A DNA stretch of 64,000 nucleotides from Microvirga sesbaniae. GTDB taxonomy: Bacteria > Pseudomonadota > Alphaproteobacteria > Rhizobiales > Beijerinckiaceae. Below the pieces are notes generated by a model. That model saw only the letters and a program-made list of their open reading frames with translations, was not told where the DNA came from and ran no database searches. Position numbers and translations under genes: made by a program. The DNA is taken from contig NZ_JAMXFJ010000004.1 of the NCBI RefSeq assembly GCF_025460805.1, forward strand, positions 271,633 through 335,632, written 5' to 3'. Below are positions 55,178 through 63,891 of this stretch, one piece after another. Each line of letters opens with the position of its first letter. The first letter of the stretch is position 1.

Positions 55178-55356
55178 GGTCTTCCAGCAGGTTGTTCGTG
55201 TTTTGTTCTAGCATGGTCGCGCCAGGAAGGCGAGACCCGGGAGAGGGGGCGGGAGGTCGCATCGCCGGAGGGCCCAGGCGCCGAAATCCTGGCCTGGCGC
55301 CGGGTGGATGAGGACGGAGCGCGAGAGGCGCGTCCCGATCATGAACCTGGGAAAAC

Positions 55357-55382
55357 GGATCGTTCAGCGAATGATCTGCGTT
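55357..55382 (+). promoter_or_regulatory. weak EcfG-like promoter match before the HhH gene
   Basis: GGATC (55357-55361), 17 nt, CGTT (55379-55382): one mismatch to the GGAAC box. It lies 66 nt before ATG 55448. Confidence 0.25.
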
Positions 55383-55447
55383 GATTGTGTAGGTTGATGA
55401 AGCCGGACCGAACGCCTTCAGAATGGGTCCGGCCAGAGGAGGTTACG

Positions 55448-55828
55448 ATGCGCCTGTCCCATTTCGGAGCGCTGGTCGCTCTCGGATCCCTGCTTGCCTC
55501 TCCGGTTCTCGCGCAGACGGCCGCCCCCGGGGCCGCCTCGCCGGGCGCGGCCGCGAAGCCGCCGATGACCGCTCCGGCCCCGGCCCCGGCCGCGGGTGCG
55601 GCCAAGCCGATGCCCGGCACGACCGCCTCCACGAGCGCCCTGATCGACATCAACACCGCGCCCAAGGATCAGCTCGACAAGCTGCCCCAGATCGGGGAGG
55701 CGCGGGCCGAGGCAATCATCAAGGGGCGGCCCTACAAGGCGAAGAACGAGCTCGTGGACAAGAAGATCATCCCGCAGAACGCCTATGATGCGATCAAGGA
55801 CCGGATCATCGCGCACCAGAAATCGTGA
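55448..55828 (+). CDS. exported helix-hairpin-helix protein (ComEA-like domain)
   Basis: 126 residues. A signal peptide (MRLSHFGALVALGSLLASPVLA) and an alanine/proline-rich linker (about 23-62) lead to a ComEA-type HhH domain: LIDINTAPKDQLDKLPQIGEARAE and IIPQNAYDAIKDRI. Such exported HhH proteins may bind DNA at the cell surface, but no competence genes are near. ATG 55448 follows AGGAGG. Ended by a strong terminator. Confidence 0.9.
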   Translation: MRLSHFGALVALGSLLASPVLAQTAAPGAASPGAAAKPPMTAPAPAPAAGAAKPMPGTTASTSALIDINTAPKDQLDKLPQIGEARAEAIIKGRPYKAKNELVDKKIIPQNAYDAIKDRIIAHQKS

Positions 55829-55838
55829 GAGGCCGACA

Positions 55839-55865
55839 AGAAAGGGGCCCGCCGGGCCCCTTTCT
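55839..55865. terminator. bidirectional intrinsic terminator
   Basis: AAAGGGGCCC (55841-55850) and GGGCCCCTTT (55854-55863) with a GCC loop, extended by two pairs at 55839-55840 and 55864-55865; A and T tracts on each side. Serves the convergent HhH and PRC-barrel genes. Confidence 0.9.
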
Positions 55866-55881
55866 CGTTCGGTGATCCGCC

Positions 55882-56475
55882 TTAGCGGCTGTACTTGAAC
55901 TCCGGGGCAGCCTTCAGCTGATCCTTCGTCATGTCCAGCATGGCATGATCGGGAGCCGACCGGTTCACATTGGCATTCGCCGCATTGGCGTTCGACGCGG
56001 TCGAACCGGTGGTCGCCGGCGCGGTCGTGGTCGTGCCGGCCGTCGTGCCGGCCGTCGTGCCGGCATTGTTGCCGCTCATGCCGGCCGTTCCGGTCGTGGT
56101 GTTCGACGCCGTCGCATTGGCGCGCGGCTCGTTGACGAACTTGATCTGGTCGAAGGGGACGGCCACGTCGTGTTCGCCCATGCCGAGGAACCCGCCGACG
56201 CCGATGACGACGGCCTGGATCTTGCCGCTCTGATCCACGAGAACCTCGCTGATGTCGCCGACCTTCTCGTTGTTGTTGTTGTACACGTCCAGGCCCTCGA
56301 GCTTGGACGCGCGCCATTGTCCCGGCTGCTCCTGGGTCATCCAGTTGCCCGTGGACATGGACGACGACGCGGCGCTCGGGCTGGCCGACGAGCTGGAGGG
56401 CTGAGTCTGGGCAAGAGCCGGGGCCGACGCCAGGGCCGTCCCGAGGAGCGCCAGCACAAGATGCTTCGAAGCCAT
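55882..56475 (-). CDS. exported PRC-barrel domain protein
   Basis: 197 residues. Signal peptide (HLVLALLGTALASAPALA), serine-rich linker, a PRC-barrel (about 60-125: WRASKLEGLDVYNNNNEKVGDISEVLVD ... FLGMGEHDVAVPFDQIKF split over the domain), then a low-complexity Ala/Thr/Asn/Gly tract and a helical tail. ATG 56475 follows AGGAGG. PRC-barrel proteins of this kind are abundant, uncharacterised periplasmic proteins in Hyphomicrobiales. Confidence 0.9.
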   Translation of the reverse strand: MASKHLVLALLGTALASAPALAQTQPSSSSASPSAASSSMSTGNWMTQEQPGQWRASKLEGLDVYNNNNEKVGDISEVLVDQSGKIQAVVIGVGGFLGMGEHDVAVPFDQIKFVNEPRANATASNTTTGTAGMSGNNAGTTAGTTAGTTTTAPATTGSTASNANAANANVNRSAPDHAMLDMTKDQLKAAPEFKYSR

Positions 56476-56678
56476 GTATTCCTCCTGATTGATCCGTGAC
56501 GCGCGGTCACTTCTCACCTCTCAACGGCGAAGTTGATGATTGGTTCTGTCGGGACGATGGGCACTTTTCGAGGTTCTGCCCAATGCCTGGGCAAGCGGCG
56601 GCAAGGAAGCGCTTGCACCCGCCGTGAATGCCCCTAGACTTGGCCAAGCTTCCCTGCCGAACGCCCGAAACGGACTGC

Positions 56679-57224
56679 ATGATCCGCACCTTCCTCGATG
56701 GTCTCTACCGCGTCTCAGGCTACCTTGCGGGCCTGTTCCTCCTCGTGATCTTCCTGCTGATGATGGGCCTCTCCCTGGGCCGTGGCATTGGCGTCAACAT
56801 CCCGGCCGGCGACGATCTCGCCTCCTGGTCCATGGCCGCGATGGCGTTCCTGGGTCTCGCCCACACCTTCCGCTCCGGCGAGATGATCCGGGTCGGCCTG
56901 CTCACGGACCGCGTGCGCGGCCGGACCCGCTGGTGGCTCGAGATGTTCTCGCTGGTGATCGGCCTCGGCTTCGTGGGCTTCTTCGCCTGGCACGCGGTCG
57001 TGCTCACCTACGACAGCTGGCGCTTCAACGACATGGCGCAAGGCGTGCTGGCGATCCCGCTCTGGATTCCGCAGATCGGCTACGCGGCCGGCCTGGTGAT
57101 CCTGTTCATCGCCTTCGTCGACGAGTTCGTCCACGTGCTGCGCGGCGGCGATCCGCGCTACGAGAAGCCGCCCGCCACCACGGCCGAAGAGGTGGTGGAG
57201 CGCGCGATCCAGAGCGGAGTGTAG
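56679..57224 (+). CDS. TRAP transporter small permease (DctQ family)
   Basis: 181 residues, four membrane helices (YLAGLFLLVIFLLMMGLSLG; AMAFLGLAHTFRSGE loop and helix; FSLVIGLGFVGFFAWHAVVL; IGYAAGLVILFIAFVDEF), the standard DctQ layout. ATG 56679 is chosen; an earlier in-frame start at 56628 adds 17 hydrophilic residues. First gene of a three-gene TRAP operon, 6 nt before the DctM gene. Confidence 0.9.
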   Translation: MIRTFLDGLYRVSGYLAGLFLLVIFLLMMGLSLGRGIGVNIPAGDDLASWSMAAMAFLGLAHTFRSGEMIRVGLLTDRVRGRTRWWLEMFSLVIGLGFVGFFAWHAVVLTYDSWRFNDMAQGVLAIPLWIPQIGYAAGLVILFIAFVDEFVHVLRGGDPRYEKPPATTAEEVVERAIQSGV

Positions 57225-57230
57225 GACGTC

Positions 57231-58538
57231 ATGGAACTCATCGAGATCTCGGGGCTGCTGCTCCTGCTGCTTGCCGTGCTCCTCGCCGGCGGCGTCTGGA
57301 TCGCCATCGCGCTCATGGCCTGCGGCTGGGTCGGCATGCAGTTCGTCGGCGGGGGCATCCCGGCGGGCTCGGTGCTCGCCACCACGATCTGGGGCAATTC
57401 CGCCTCCTGGACGCTCGCGGCGCTCCCGCTTTTCATCTGGATGGGCGAGATCCTGTTCCGCACCAGGCTGTCCGAGGAGATGTTCCGCGGCCTCGCGCCC
57501 TGGCTCAACTGGCTGCCGGGACGGCTCATGCACGTGAACGTGCTCGCCTGCGGGATCTTCGGGTCGGTCTCCGGCTCGTCCGCCGCCACCTGCGCGACGG
57601 TGGCCAAGATCGCCCTGCCGGAGCTGAAGAAGCGCGGCTACGACGACATGGTGAGCCTCGGGAGCCTGGCGGGCGCCGGCACGCTCGGGATCCTCATCCC
57701 GCCCTCCATCACCATGGTGGTCTATGCGGTGGCGGCCAACGTGTCGATCATCCAGATCTTCCTCGCGGGCTTCCTGCCCGGGCTGCTCGTGATGGCTCTC
57801 TATTCCGGCTACATCGCCGTGTGGTCGCTCGCCAACCCGCAGAAGTCGCCGCCGCCCGAGCCGACGATGAGCTTCCGCGAGAAGCTGAAGGAATCGACCA
57901 ACCTCATTCCGGTCGCGCTCCTGATCGCGCTCGTCTTCCTGACCCTGCTGCTCGGCTGGGCGACCGCGACGGAATGCGCCGCCTGGGGCGTGCTCGGCTC
58001 GCTCGCCATCGCCTGGTGGTCGGGGTCGCTGTCCTGGGACTCGTTCTGGGCCAGCGTCATGGGGACGACGCGCATCACCTGCATGATCATGCTGATCCTG
58101 GCCGGCGCCTCCTTCATGTCGACCTCGATGGCCTATACGGGCATTCCCCAGGCGCTCGCCTCCTGGGTCGACAGCCTGCACCTCTCGCCCTATGCGCTCA
58201 TCGCGGCGCTCACGGTCATGTACATCCTGCTCGGCACGGCCCTCGACGGCATCTCGATGATCGTGCTGACCACCGCGGTGGTGATCCCGATGGTCAAGAC
58301 GGCGGGCTTCGACCTGATCTGGTTCGGCATCTTCCTGATCCTGGTGGTCGAGATGGCGGAGGTCTCGCCGCCGGTCGGCTTCAACCTGTTCGTGCTGCAG
58401 ACCATGTCGGGAAAGGATTCGAACACGGTGGCGCTGGCCTCGCTGCCCTTCTTCTTCCTGCTCGTCGCGGCGGTCGCGATCATCACGGTGTTCCCGAGCA
58501 TCGTGATGGTGCTGCCGCAGATGGCCTTTCCGGATTAG
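57231..58538 (+). CDS. TRAP transporter large permease (DctM family)
   Basis: 435 residues, about 12 membrane helices. Family marks: LPLFIWMGEILFRTRLSEEM, CGIFGSVSGSSAATCATVAKIALPEL and GTLGILIPPSITMVVYAV. Na+-driven import of an organic anion together with DctQ and DctP. The substrate is not predictable from this subunit. Confidence 0.95.
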   Translation: MELIEISGLLLLLLAVLLAGGVWIAIALMACGWVGMQFVGGGIPAGSVLATTIWGNSASWTLAALPLFIWMGEILFRTRLSEEMFRGLAPWLNWLPGRLMHVNVLACGIFGSVSGSSAATCATVAKIALPELKKRGYDDMVSLGSLAGAGTLGILIPPSITMVVYAVAANVSIIQIFLAGFLPGLLVMALYSGYIAVWSLANPQKSPPPEPTMSFREKLKESTNLIPVALLIALVFLTLLLGWATATECAAWGVLGSLAIAWWSGSLSWDSFWASVMGTTRITCMIMLILAGASFMSTSMAYTGIPQALASWVDSLHLSPYALIAALTVMYILLGTALDGISMIVLTTAVVIPMVKTAGFDLIWFGIFLILVVEMAEVSPPVGFNLFVLQTMSGKDSNTVALASLPFFFLLVAAVAIITVFPSIVMVLPQMAFPD

Positions 58539-58570
58539 CCTCGTTCATGACAACAAGAGGGAGACGAACG

Positions 58571-59554
58571 ATGAGACACATGACGCGCTTCGGCCTGAGC
58601 CTCGCGGGAGCCCTGCTCATGGCAGCGCCCGCGCTGGCGCAGACCAAGTGGAACCTGCCGGCCGCCTATCCGCCGGACAACTTCCACACCGAGAACCTCA
58701 ACGCCTTCGCCAAGGACGTGGCCGATGCGACCGGCGGCAAGCTGCAGGTCACCGTCCATGCGAACGCCTCGCTCTTCAAGGCGCCCGAGATCAAGCGCGC
58801 GGTGCAGACCGGACAGGCCCAGGCCGGCGAGGTCCTGATGTCCCTGCACGAGAACGAGGATCCGGTCTACGGCCTCGACGTGGTGCCGTTCCTCGCCACC
58901 TCGTTCGATCAGGCGAAGAAGCTCTGGGACGTGCAGAAGCCGGCCATCGAGAAGAAGTTCGCCAGCCAGGGCCTGATGCTGCTGTTCGCCGTGCCGTGGC
59001 CCCCGCAGGGGATCTTCGCCAAGAAGGACATCGCCACCGTCGAGGATCTGAAAGGGGTGAAGTGGCGCTCCTACAATCCCGGCACCGCCCGCATCGCCGA
59101 GCTCGTCGGCGCGCAGCCGGTCACGGTCCAGGCGGCGGACCTGCCGCAGGCGCTCGCGACGGGCGTGGTCAACACCTTCATGACCTCGGGCGCCACGGGC
59201 TACGATTCGAAGGTGTGGGAATCGCTCTCGCACTTCTACGACACCCAGGCCTGGATCCCGAAGAACCTGACCTTCGTCAACAAGGCGGCCTTCGACGCCC
59301 TCGACAAGCCCACCCAGGAGGCCGTTCTGAAGGCCGCCAGGACCGCCGAGGAGCGGGGCTGGAAGACTGCTCAGGACAAGACCAAGTGGTACGTCGACCA
59401 GATGACCGCGAAGGGCATGAAGGTGCAGCCCCCGAGCCCCGAGCTCAAGGCGGGCCTCCAGAAGGTCGGCGAGCAGCTGACGCAGGACTGGCTGAAGAAG
59501 GCCGGCCCCGACGGGCAGGCCATCATCGACAGCTACAAGAAGGCCGCGATGTAG
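58571..59554 (+). CDS. TRAP transporter substrate-binding protein (DctP family)
   Basis: 327 residues with a signal peptide (LSLAGALLMAAPALA). DctP-fold marks: ENLNAFAKDVADATGGKLQV, EIKRAVQTGQAQAGEVLMS, and the ligand-contacting GVKWRSYNPGTARIAELVGA with its conserved Arg for a carboxylate. It binds a C4-dicarboxylate, keto acid or similar anion in the periplasm. ATG 58571 follows GAGGGAGA. Third gene of the operon; no sensor or regulator is adjacent. Confidence 0.94.
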   Translation: MRHMTRFGLSLAGALLMAAPALAQTKWNLPAAYPPDNFHTENLNAFAKDVADATGGKLQVTVHANASLFKAPEIKRAVQTGQAQAGEVLMSLHENEDPVYGLDVVPFLATSFDQAKKLWDVQKPAIEKKFASQGLMLLFAVPWPPQGIFAKKDIATVEDLKGVKWRSYNPGTARIAELVGAQPVTVQAADLPQALATGVVNTFMTSGATGYDSKVWESLSHFYDTQAWIPKNLTFVNKAAFDALDKPTQEAVLKAARTAEERGWKTAQDKTKWYVDQMTAKGMKVQPPSPELKAGLQKVGEQLTQDWLKKAGPDGQAIIDSYKKAAM

Positions 59555-59570
59555 GGGCCCTCGGCCCTTC

Positions 59571-59665
59571 GATGTCATGGCCGGCCTCGGGCCGGCCATT
59601 TCGATTGCCTGGAACGTGGCGCTTCCCGGATCGGGATCACCGGGACAAGCCCGGCGATGACGTTG
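59571..59665. repeat. REP-like repeat, family B (full unit)
   Basis: GATGTCATGGCCGGCCTCGG...GCCGGCCATTTCG to GGGATCACCGGGACAAGCC...CGGCGATGACG. Sits between the convergent TRAP operon and the OsmC gene. Confidence 0.85.
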
Positions 59666-59701
59666 AGAGGGTTATGAGGCGGCGACGGCGTCAGGCAGGG
59701 C

Positions 59702-60124
59702 TCACGCCAGCGTGAAGTCCATGGTGATCTCGGCGTTGAGCACCTTGGAGACCGGGCAGTTCTTCTCCGCCGCGCGGGCGAGTTCCTCGAACTTGGCCCG
59801 GTCGATGCCCGGCACGTTGGCGGTGAGCGTCAGGGCCGATTTCCGGATCGCGAAGCCGCTGCCCTCCTGCTCGAGGGAGACGACCGCTTCCGTGGCAAGC
59901 TCCGTGGGCGTGAAGCCGGCGCCCTGGAGCTGGAAGGCGAGCGCCATGGTGAAGCAGCCGGCATGGGCGGCGGCGATCAGCTCCTCCGGGTTCGTGCCCT
60001 TCTCGTTCTCGAATCGGGTCTTGAAGGAATACGGCGTCGAGGACAGCACGCCGGAATCGGACGTGAGATGGCCGCTGCCATCCTTGCCCGTGCCCTGCCA
60101 AACGGCTCTTGCCTTGCGGTTCAT
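59702..60124 (-). CDS. OsmC family peroxiredoxin
   Basis: 140 residues, standard for OsmC. The two peroxidatic cysteines are C57 (AAAHAGCFTMAL) and C123 (KNCPVSKVL), with GTNPEELIAA in front of the first. It reduces organic hydroperoxides. ATG 60124 is preferred over the adjacent GTG because AAGGAG is better spaced. Divergent from the DUF1345 gene. Confidence 0.94.
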   Translation of the reverse strand: MNRKARAVWQGTGKDGSGHLTSDSGVLSSTPYSFKTRFENEKGTNPEELIAAAHAGCFTMALAFQLQGAGFTPTELATEAVVSLEQEGSGFAIRKSALTLTANVPGIDRAKFEELARAAEKNCPVSKVLNAEITMDFTLA

Positions 60125-60215
60125 CACGATCTCCTTTGTGTGGATAGGCTTGGTGATCTAGGACAGGTCGTGTCAGGCTCCAGAGGTCTCGTCCCATTCG
60201 GATCGCAGGTGTGTG

Positions 60216-60860
60216 ATGTGGATTCCCATGCAGGCCCGCCTGCGTCCGAGGCTTCTCGGCTCCGCCCTCGCGGCGCTCCTGGTCTTCGCGCTCCTGCCGG
60301 CGTCCTGGCCGGTGAATTCCCGGATGCTCGTGGCCTGGGACATCGGCGTGGCCTGCTATCTCGTTCTCGCCTGGACCATGGCCCTGCGCTCCTCCACGAC
60401 CCAGATGCAGGAGCGGGCGGCCCTGGAGGACGAAAGCGCCGTCGTCGTGCTCGTTCTGACGCTCGCCGCCTCGGTGGCGAGCCTCGCGGCCATCGCGGTC
60501 GAACTGACCAACATCCAGGCGACCCCGTCCGATCAGCAGGGATTCCACCTGACCATCGCGGGCCTCACCATTCTGTGCTCGTGGTTCTTCGTGCACACGA
60601 TCTACGCCATCCATTACGCGCACGAATATTACGGCGACAAGGGTGAGCGGCGGGGCTTGGCTTTTCCCCACGAGGGCCGGCCGGATTACTGTGATTTCCT
60701 GTATTTCTCGTTCAACCTGGGTGCGGCGGCGCAGACCTCGGACGTGGTCATCGTGGCCCGGCGCATGCGCCGTCTCGTGCTGGCCCATACGATCCTGTCG
60801 TTCCTGTTCAACACGACGATCCTGGCCCTGGCGGTGAATGTGGGGGCCGGCTTGCTGTAA
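60216..60860 (+). CDS. DUF1345 membrane protein
   Basis: 214 residues, five hydrophobic segments (RLLGSALAALLVFALLPA, WDIGVACYLVLAWTMAL, AVVVLVLTLAASVASLAAIAV, LTIAGLTILCSWFFVHTIYA, HTILSFLFNTTILALAVNV). The strings HYAHEYYGDKG and DFLYFSFNLGAAAQTSDV are DUF1345 hallmarks. Function unknown. ATG 60216 is used; a GTG lies one codon upstream. Confidence 0.9.
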   Translation: MWIPMQARLRPRLLGSALAALLVFALLPASWPVNSRMLVAWDIGVACYLVLAWTMALRSSTTQMQERAALEDESAVVVLVLTLAASVASLAAIAVELTNIQATPSDQQGFHLTIAGLTILCSWFFVHTIYAIHYAHEYYGDKGERRGLAFPHEGRPDYCDFLYFSFNLGAAAQTSDVVIVARRMRRLVLAHTILSFLFNTTILALAVNVGAGLL

Positions 60861-60990
60861 GGGGCCCGCTCACCCTCGGGGCCGGCATCCGAGGCGTTTG
60901 GGTCCTTGCAGGACCACGACCGTTATGCAGAGATCGTCGGACGCCGCGCTGCGCTCTGCGGCGCAGGAAAGGTCCCAAACGATCGAACCG

Positions 60991-61530
60991 ATGCGCACAG
61001 CCTCTTCAGCCTCCTTGTCCGTCCCGGTTCTCGAGACCGAGCGCCTCGTTCTGCGCGGGCACAGAATCGGCGACTTCGCCGATTGCCTCGCCCTCTGGAC
61101 CGATCCGGAGATCACGCGCTTCATCGGCGGCAAGCCGTCCACGCAGGAGGAGGTCTGGTCCCGACTGGTGCGCTATGTCGGACATTGGACCCTGTTGGGC
61201 TTCGGCTATTGGGCCGTGACCGAGAAGGACGGCGGCCGTTTCGTGGGAGAAGTCGGCTTCTCGGATTTCCGGCGCGTGATCGAACCGCCCCTCGACGGCA
61301 TTCCGGAGATCGGCTGGGTGATCGCGCCGCACGGCCACGGCAAAGGCTACGCGACCGAGGCCGCACGCGCCGCAATCGCCTGGGGCGAGGGGCATTTCGG
61401 CCCCGTGCGCACGGCCTGCATCATTGCACCGGAGAACGAGCCGTCGATCCGGGTGGCGGAGAAATGCGGCTACCGGGAATTTCGCCGCACCACCTACAAG
61501 GACAAGCCGACCATCATGTTCGTGCGATAG
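60991..61530 (+). CDS. RimJ/RimL-type GNAT acetyltransferase
   Basis: 179 residues. ETERLVLRGHRIGDFADC at the start, EIGWVIAPHGHGKGYATEA (acetyl-CoA loop) and NEPSIRVAEKCGYREF near the end make it a RimJ/RimL-like N-acetyltransferase. It may acetylate a protein terminus or small amine. Start ATG 60991 fits the family; ATG 60925 is a longer alternative. Confidence 0.9.
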   Translation: MRTASSASLSVPVLETERLVLRGHRIGDFADCLALWTDPEITRFIGGKPSTQEEVWSRLVRYVGHWTLLGFGYWAVTEKDGGRFVGEVGFSDFRRVIEPPLDGIPEIGWVIAPHGHGKGYATEAARAAIAWGEGHFGPVRTACIIAPENEPSIRVAEKCGYREFRRTTYKDKPTIMFVR

Positions 61531-61547
61531 GGGCGGCGTCCGTCGTC

Positions 61548-62147
61548 TCACGTTTCGGCCGGTTTGTCCGCGAAGGCCGGGCCCGACAGTCTCTCGGCAT
61601 GGGCCCGGATATCCTTCGGCCACAGCCGGATCAGGGCCATGAACAGCGTCCGGTCGCCGGCAAAGAGGGCGCGCGAGGCCTCCTCGAAGGCGGCTTCGTT
61701 CCCCGCCAGAATCGCCATGAAGCGATAAAGCGCCTCCCGGGCCTGCCGGACGCGGTCCTGGCCTTCGCTGCCCCGCCGCGCCTCCTCGACCAGCTTGCGC
61801 AGGGCGACCGACGCGCCGCCCGGCTGCCCGTTGAGCCAGTCCCAGTGCCGCGGCAGCAGCGTCACCTCCCGGGCGACGACCCCGAGCCTGGGCCGGCCCG
61901 GCCCGCGGGGCTCGAACGGGCCCGGGCCGGTGTCGGACCGGTCGCTCATCCGGTTGCGCACATCCTCCGGGGTGCCCCGGAAATCCACCTCCACGACGCG
62001 GCAGGTCTCATCGTCGAGAACGACCACGGGCTCCGTCTCGCCGCGATCCAGCGCCGTCTTGGCCGCTTCGGCGACCGCCGGGAGCGGGCCCGACCGGATC
62101 AGGCGCGGGCCGGCGAAGGCCGTGTAGGTCTTGAGGTTTTCACCCAT
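61548..62147 (-). CDS. DUF2239 family protein
   Basis: 199 residues. TYTAFAGPRLIRSGPL at the start, VVVLDDETCRVVEVDFRG, and RPRLGVVAREVTLLPRHWDWLNGQPGGASV, the most conserved DUF2239 stretch, followed by a helical tail. The middle motif is reminiscent of arginine-rich DNA-binding or toxin/antitoxin-like proteins but no function is known. ATG 62147 follows GAGGAC. Driven by a clear promoter bearing paired repeats, so it is probably regulated. Confidence 0.9.
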   Translation of the reverse strand: MGENLKTYTAFAGPRLIRSGPLPAVAEAAKTALDRGETEPVVVLDDETCRVVEVDFRGTPEDVRNRMSDRSDTGPGPFEPRGPGRPRLGVVAREVTLLPRHWDWLNGQPGGASVALRKLVEEARRGSEGQDRVRQAREALYRFMAILAGNEAAFEEASRALFAGDRTLFMALIRLWPKDIRAHAERLSGPAFADKPAET

Positions 62148-62173
62148 GTTGTCCTCGTCCGTCGTGGAGCCGA

Positions 62174-62202
62174 GTTTTATCCGGGTTAAATTCCGCCGTC
62201 AA
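62174..62202 (-). promoter_or_regulatory. sigma-70-type promoter of the DUF2239 gene
   Basis: On the minus strand TTGACG (62202-62197) and TAAAAC (62179-62174) are 17 nt apart. Transcription should begin near 62167, about 20 nt before ATG 62147. Confidence 0.7.
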
Positions 62203-62221
62203 TACATCCGGGTAAAATTCC
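62179..62221. promoter_or_regulatory. paired 16-bp direct repeats (operator candidates)
   Basis: ATCCGGGTTAAATTCC (62179-62194) and ATCCGGGTAAAATTCC (62206-62221) differ at one base and start 27 nt apart. One lies between the -35 and -10 boxes, the other just upstream of -35, the positions expected for cooperative repression. Each is a near-palindrome around CCGG (TTTAxCCGGxTAAA-like). Confidence 0.7.
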
Positions 62222-62225
62222 AACG

Positions 62226-62771
62226 CTACGGCTCGTCGGGCTCGTCACGCTCTCCGTCGACGATGTCGCGCGCCACGTCGAAGCGGAACCCGGCCCGCGC
62301 CATGGCGGCCAGATCCTTGTCGCGATAGGGCGCCCGCTCGCCCGGCCGGAATGGCCCGAGCCTGCGGCGGCGGGCGAAGGCGCGGGCCGCCTGCTCCTCG
62401 TCGCCCTCCTCGCCCTCGAGCGCCGCCGCGATGGCAGTGCGGTCGACGCCCTTGGCCGAGAGCTTGGCCTGGATCGCCCGGGCCGAGCCGCCCCGGCGGC
62501 GCAGGGAGGCGACGCGGGCCTCCGCATAGCGGGTATCGTCGATGAGGCCGCTCCTCAGGCTCTTGGCCACGACCTCGTCGATCATGTCGTGAAACGCGGC
62601 CGGATCCTCGCCACGCAGGCGGCAGCGCTTGTCGACCTTGCGCCGCAGCACGCGGCGCAGGTTCTCGGCCGAGGAGGCATAGCGCTCGAGATAGGCGAGC
62701 GCCGCCCGCTGCAGATAGGCGGGCGTCACCTTCCGGGGCGGCTTGCGGACCGGTTTGGGATCGTCGGTCAT
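62226..62771 (-). CDS. recX: RecX family regulator of RecA
   Basis: 181 residues. Three-helix RecX repeats: ALAYLERYASSAENLRRVLRRKVDKR, LIDDTRYAEARVASLRRRGGSARAIQAKLSAKGV (in two parts) and the acidic EGEEGDEEQAARAFARRRRLG. It modulates RecA filaments. Overlaps the PAP2 gene by 4 nt. No recA is nearby. The basic N-terminus (KPVRKPPRKVTPAYL) is a common alphaproteobacterial feature. Confidence 0.9.
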   Translation of the reverse strand: MTDDPKPVRKPPRKVTPAYLQRAALAYLERYASSAENLRRVLRRKVDKRCRLRGEDPAAFHDMIDEVVAKSLRSGLIDDTRYAEARVASLRRRGGSARAIQAKLSAKGVDRTAIAAALEGEEGDEEQAARAFARRRRLGPFRPGERAPYRDKDLAAMARAGFRFDVARDIVDGERDEPDEP

Positions 62772-63520
62772 TCCGGCTTGGCATCCGCGGGAGGCGAGGC
62801 CTCGCCGGGCTTCTCCACCTGGCCGCGCCGCTGCAGTTGCAGGGCCACGAACCAGCACAGGGACGCCCAGGCGGCGCCCACCGCCCATCCGGCCAGGACG
62901 TCGCTCGGCCAGTGCACGCCGAGATAGACGCGGCTCACCCCCACGAGCAGAGTCGTGAGGATGGCCAGGCCCATGATGAACGCGCTGACGCGCCGGCTCC
63001 TCTCCACTCGGGCGAGCAGGGCGCCCAAGGTCAGATAGGTGATCGCCGACATCATCGCGTGGCCGCTCGGGAAGCTCGCCGTGTAGACCCGCGTCGCGTG
63101 GGGCACCAGATCCGGCCGGGGCCGCTCGAATCCGAGCTTGAGGCCCGTGGAGAGGAGCGTGCCCCCGACGATGGCGGCCAGGACCAGGAGGGCCGCGCCG
63201 CGCTTGCCCGCCATGAGCAGATACGTGACCGCCGCCAGGGTAAGGAGCGTCAGGATCGCGTAGCCGCCGAGGCCGGTGATGTCCCGGGCCGATTCCTCCA
63301 GCCAGGAGGGTCCGAGGGGATTGGCCGGATTCTGCGGATCCCGCAGGGCCAGCAGGAGCCGGCTGTCGAGGGCGTGGGTTTCCCCTTCCCGCACCTCGTC
63401 GGCCAGCGCGATGAAGGCCCAGGCGAAGAACCCGCAGGCCGACATGGACAGCAGAGGACCGACCTCGTTCAGGCGCAGGCGAAGCCACAAGCGCGTGGCG
63501 GGAGCAAGAAGCGTGTGCAT
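62768..63520 (-). CDS. PAP2 family phosphatase
   Basis: 250 residues, six membrane helices. Phosphatase signature: K128-x4-RPRP (KLGFERPRPD), SGH at 152-154 (SFPSGHAM) and R197-x5-H203 (SRVYLGVHWPSDVLAG). It dephosphorylates phosphatidic acid, lipid A-linked or polyprenyl pyrophosphates at the outer face of the inner membrane. ATG 63520 follows GGAGG by 2 nt. First gene of a two-gene unit with recX. Confidence 0.93.
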   Translation of the reverse strand: MHTLLAPATRLWLRLRLNEVGPLLSMSACGFFAWAFIALADEVREGETHALDSRLLLALRDPQNPANPLGPSWLEESARDITGLGGYAILTLLTLAAVTYLLMAGKRGAALLVLAAIVGGTLLSTGLKLGFERPRPDLVPHATRVYTASFPSGHAMMSAITYLTLGALLARVERSRRVSAFIMGLAILTTLLVGVSRVYLGVHWPSDVLAGWAVGAAWASLCWFVALQLQRRGQVEKPGEASPPADAKPE

Positions 63521-63891
63521 GGCCTCCTCAGATAGGCCTGCGGCGGGCATCTGGCGAGGGGCCATGGATGCGCCTGACCGGGTCGACGTCCTGCCGAGGC
63601 CGGGACGGCCGCCCGTCGCATCGCGGTCGGCGCCCCCGAGGCATCTTTTCGCCACGCCCGGCCTGCTGGCCGTTCCGTCGCCCTCCGCCCGTCCTGGCAC
63701 CCTCCCGGCGATGGCCGCCCGCCCGTTGGGCCACCTCCGCACGTCATCACCGGCCCCGTCCCGATGATGACCCGGTGGGAAGGCCGGATCGCGCGGCCGT
63801 GCATGTCCTGCGAGAATGCCGGTTCGATTGTCCGCCGCTCCGTGATACGAAGCACCTCGACGCCACGACGATCCAGCAACGAGAGAGCGGC
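63521..63891. other. intergenic region with family B fragment
   Basis: 371 nt between divergent PAP2 and aminotransferase genes. A partial family B unit (CACGTCATCACCGGCCCCGT, 63739-63772) is present; no ORF is supported. Confidence 0.5.

Noticed and set aside
56540..58570. Open frame running through the TRAP permease genes into the DctP gene
   Set aside because: The segment is out of frame with two clear permeases; the signal peptide and ribosome site place the DctP start at 58571.
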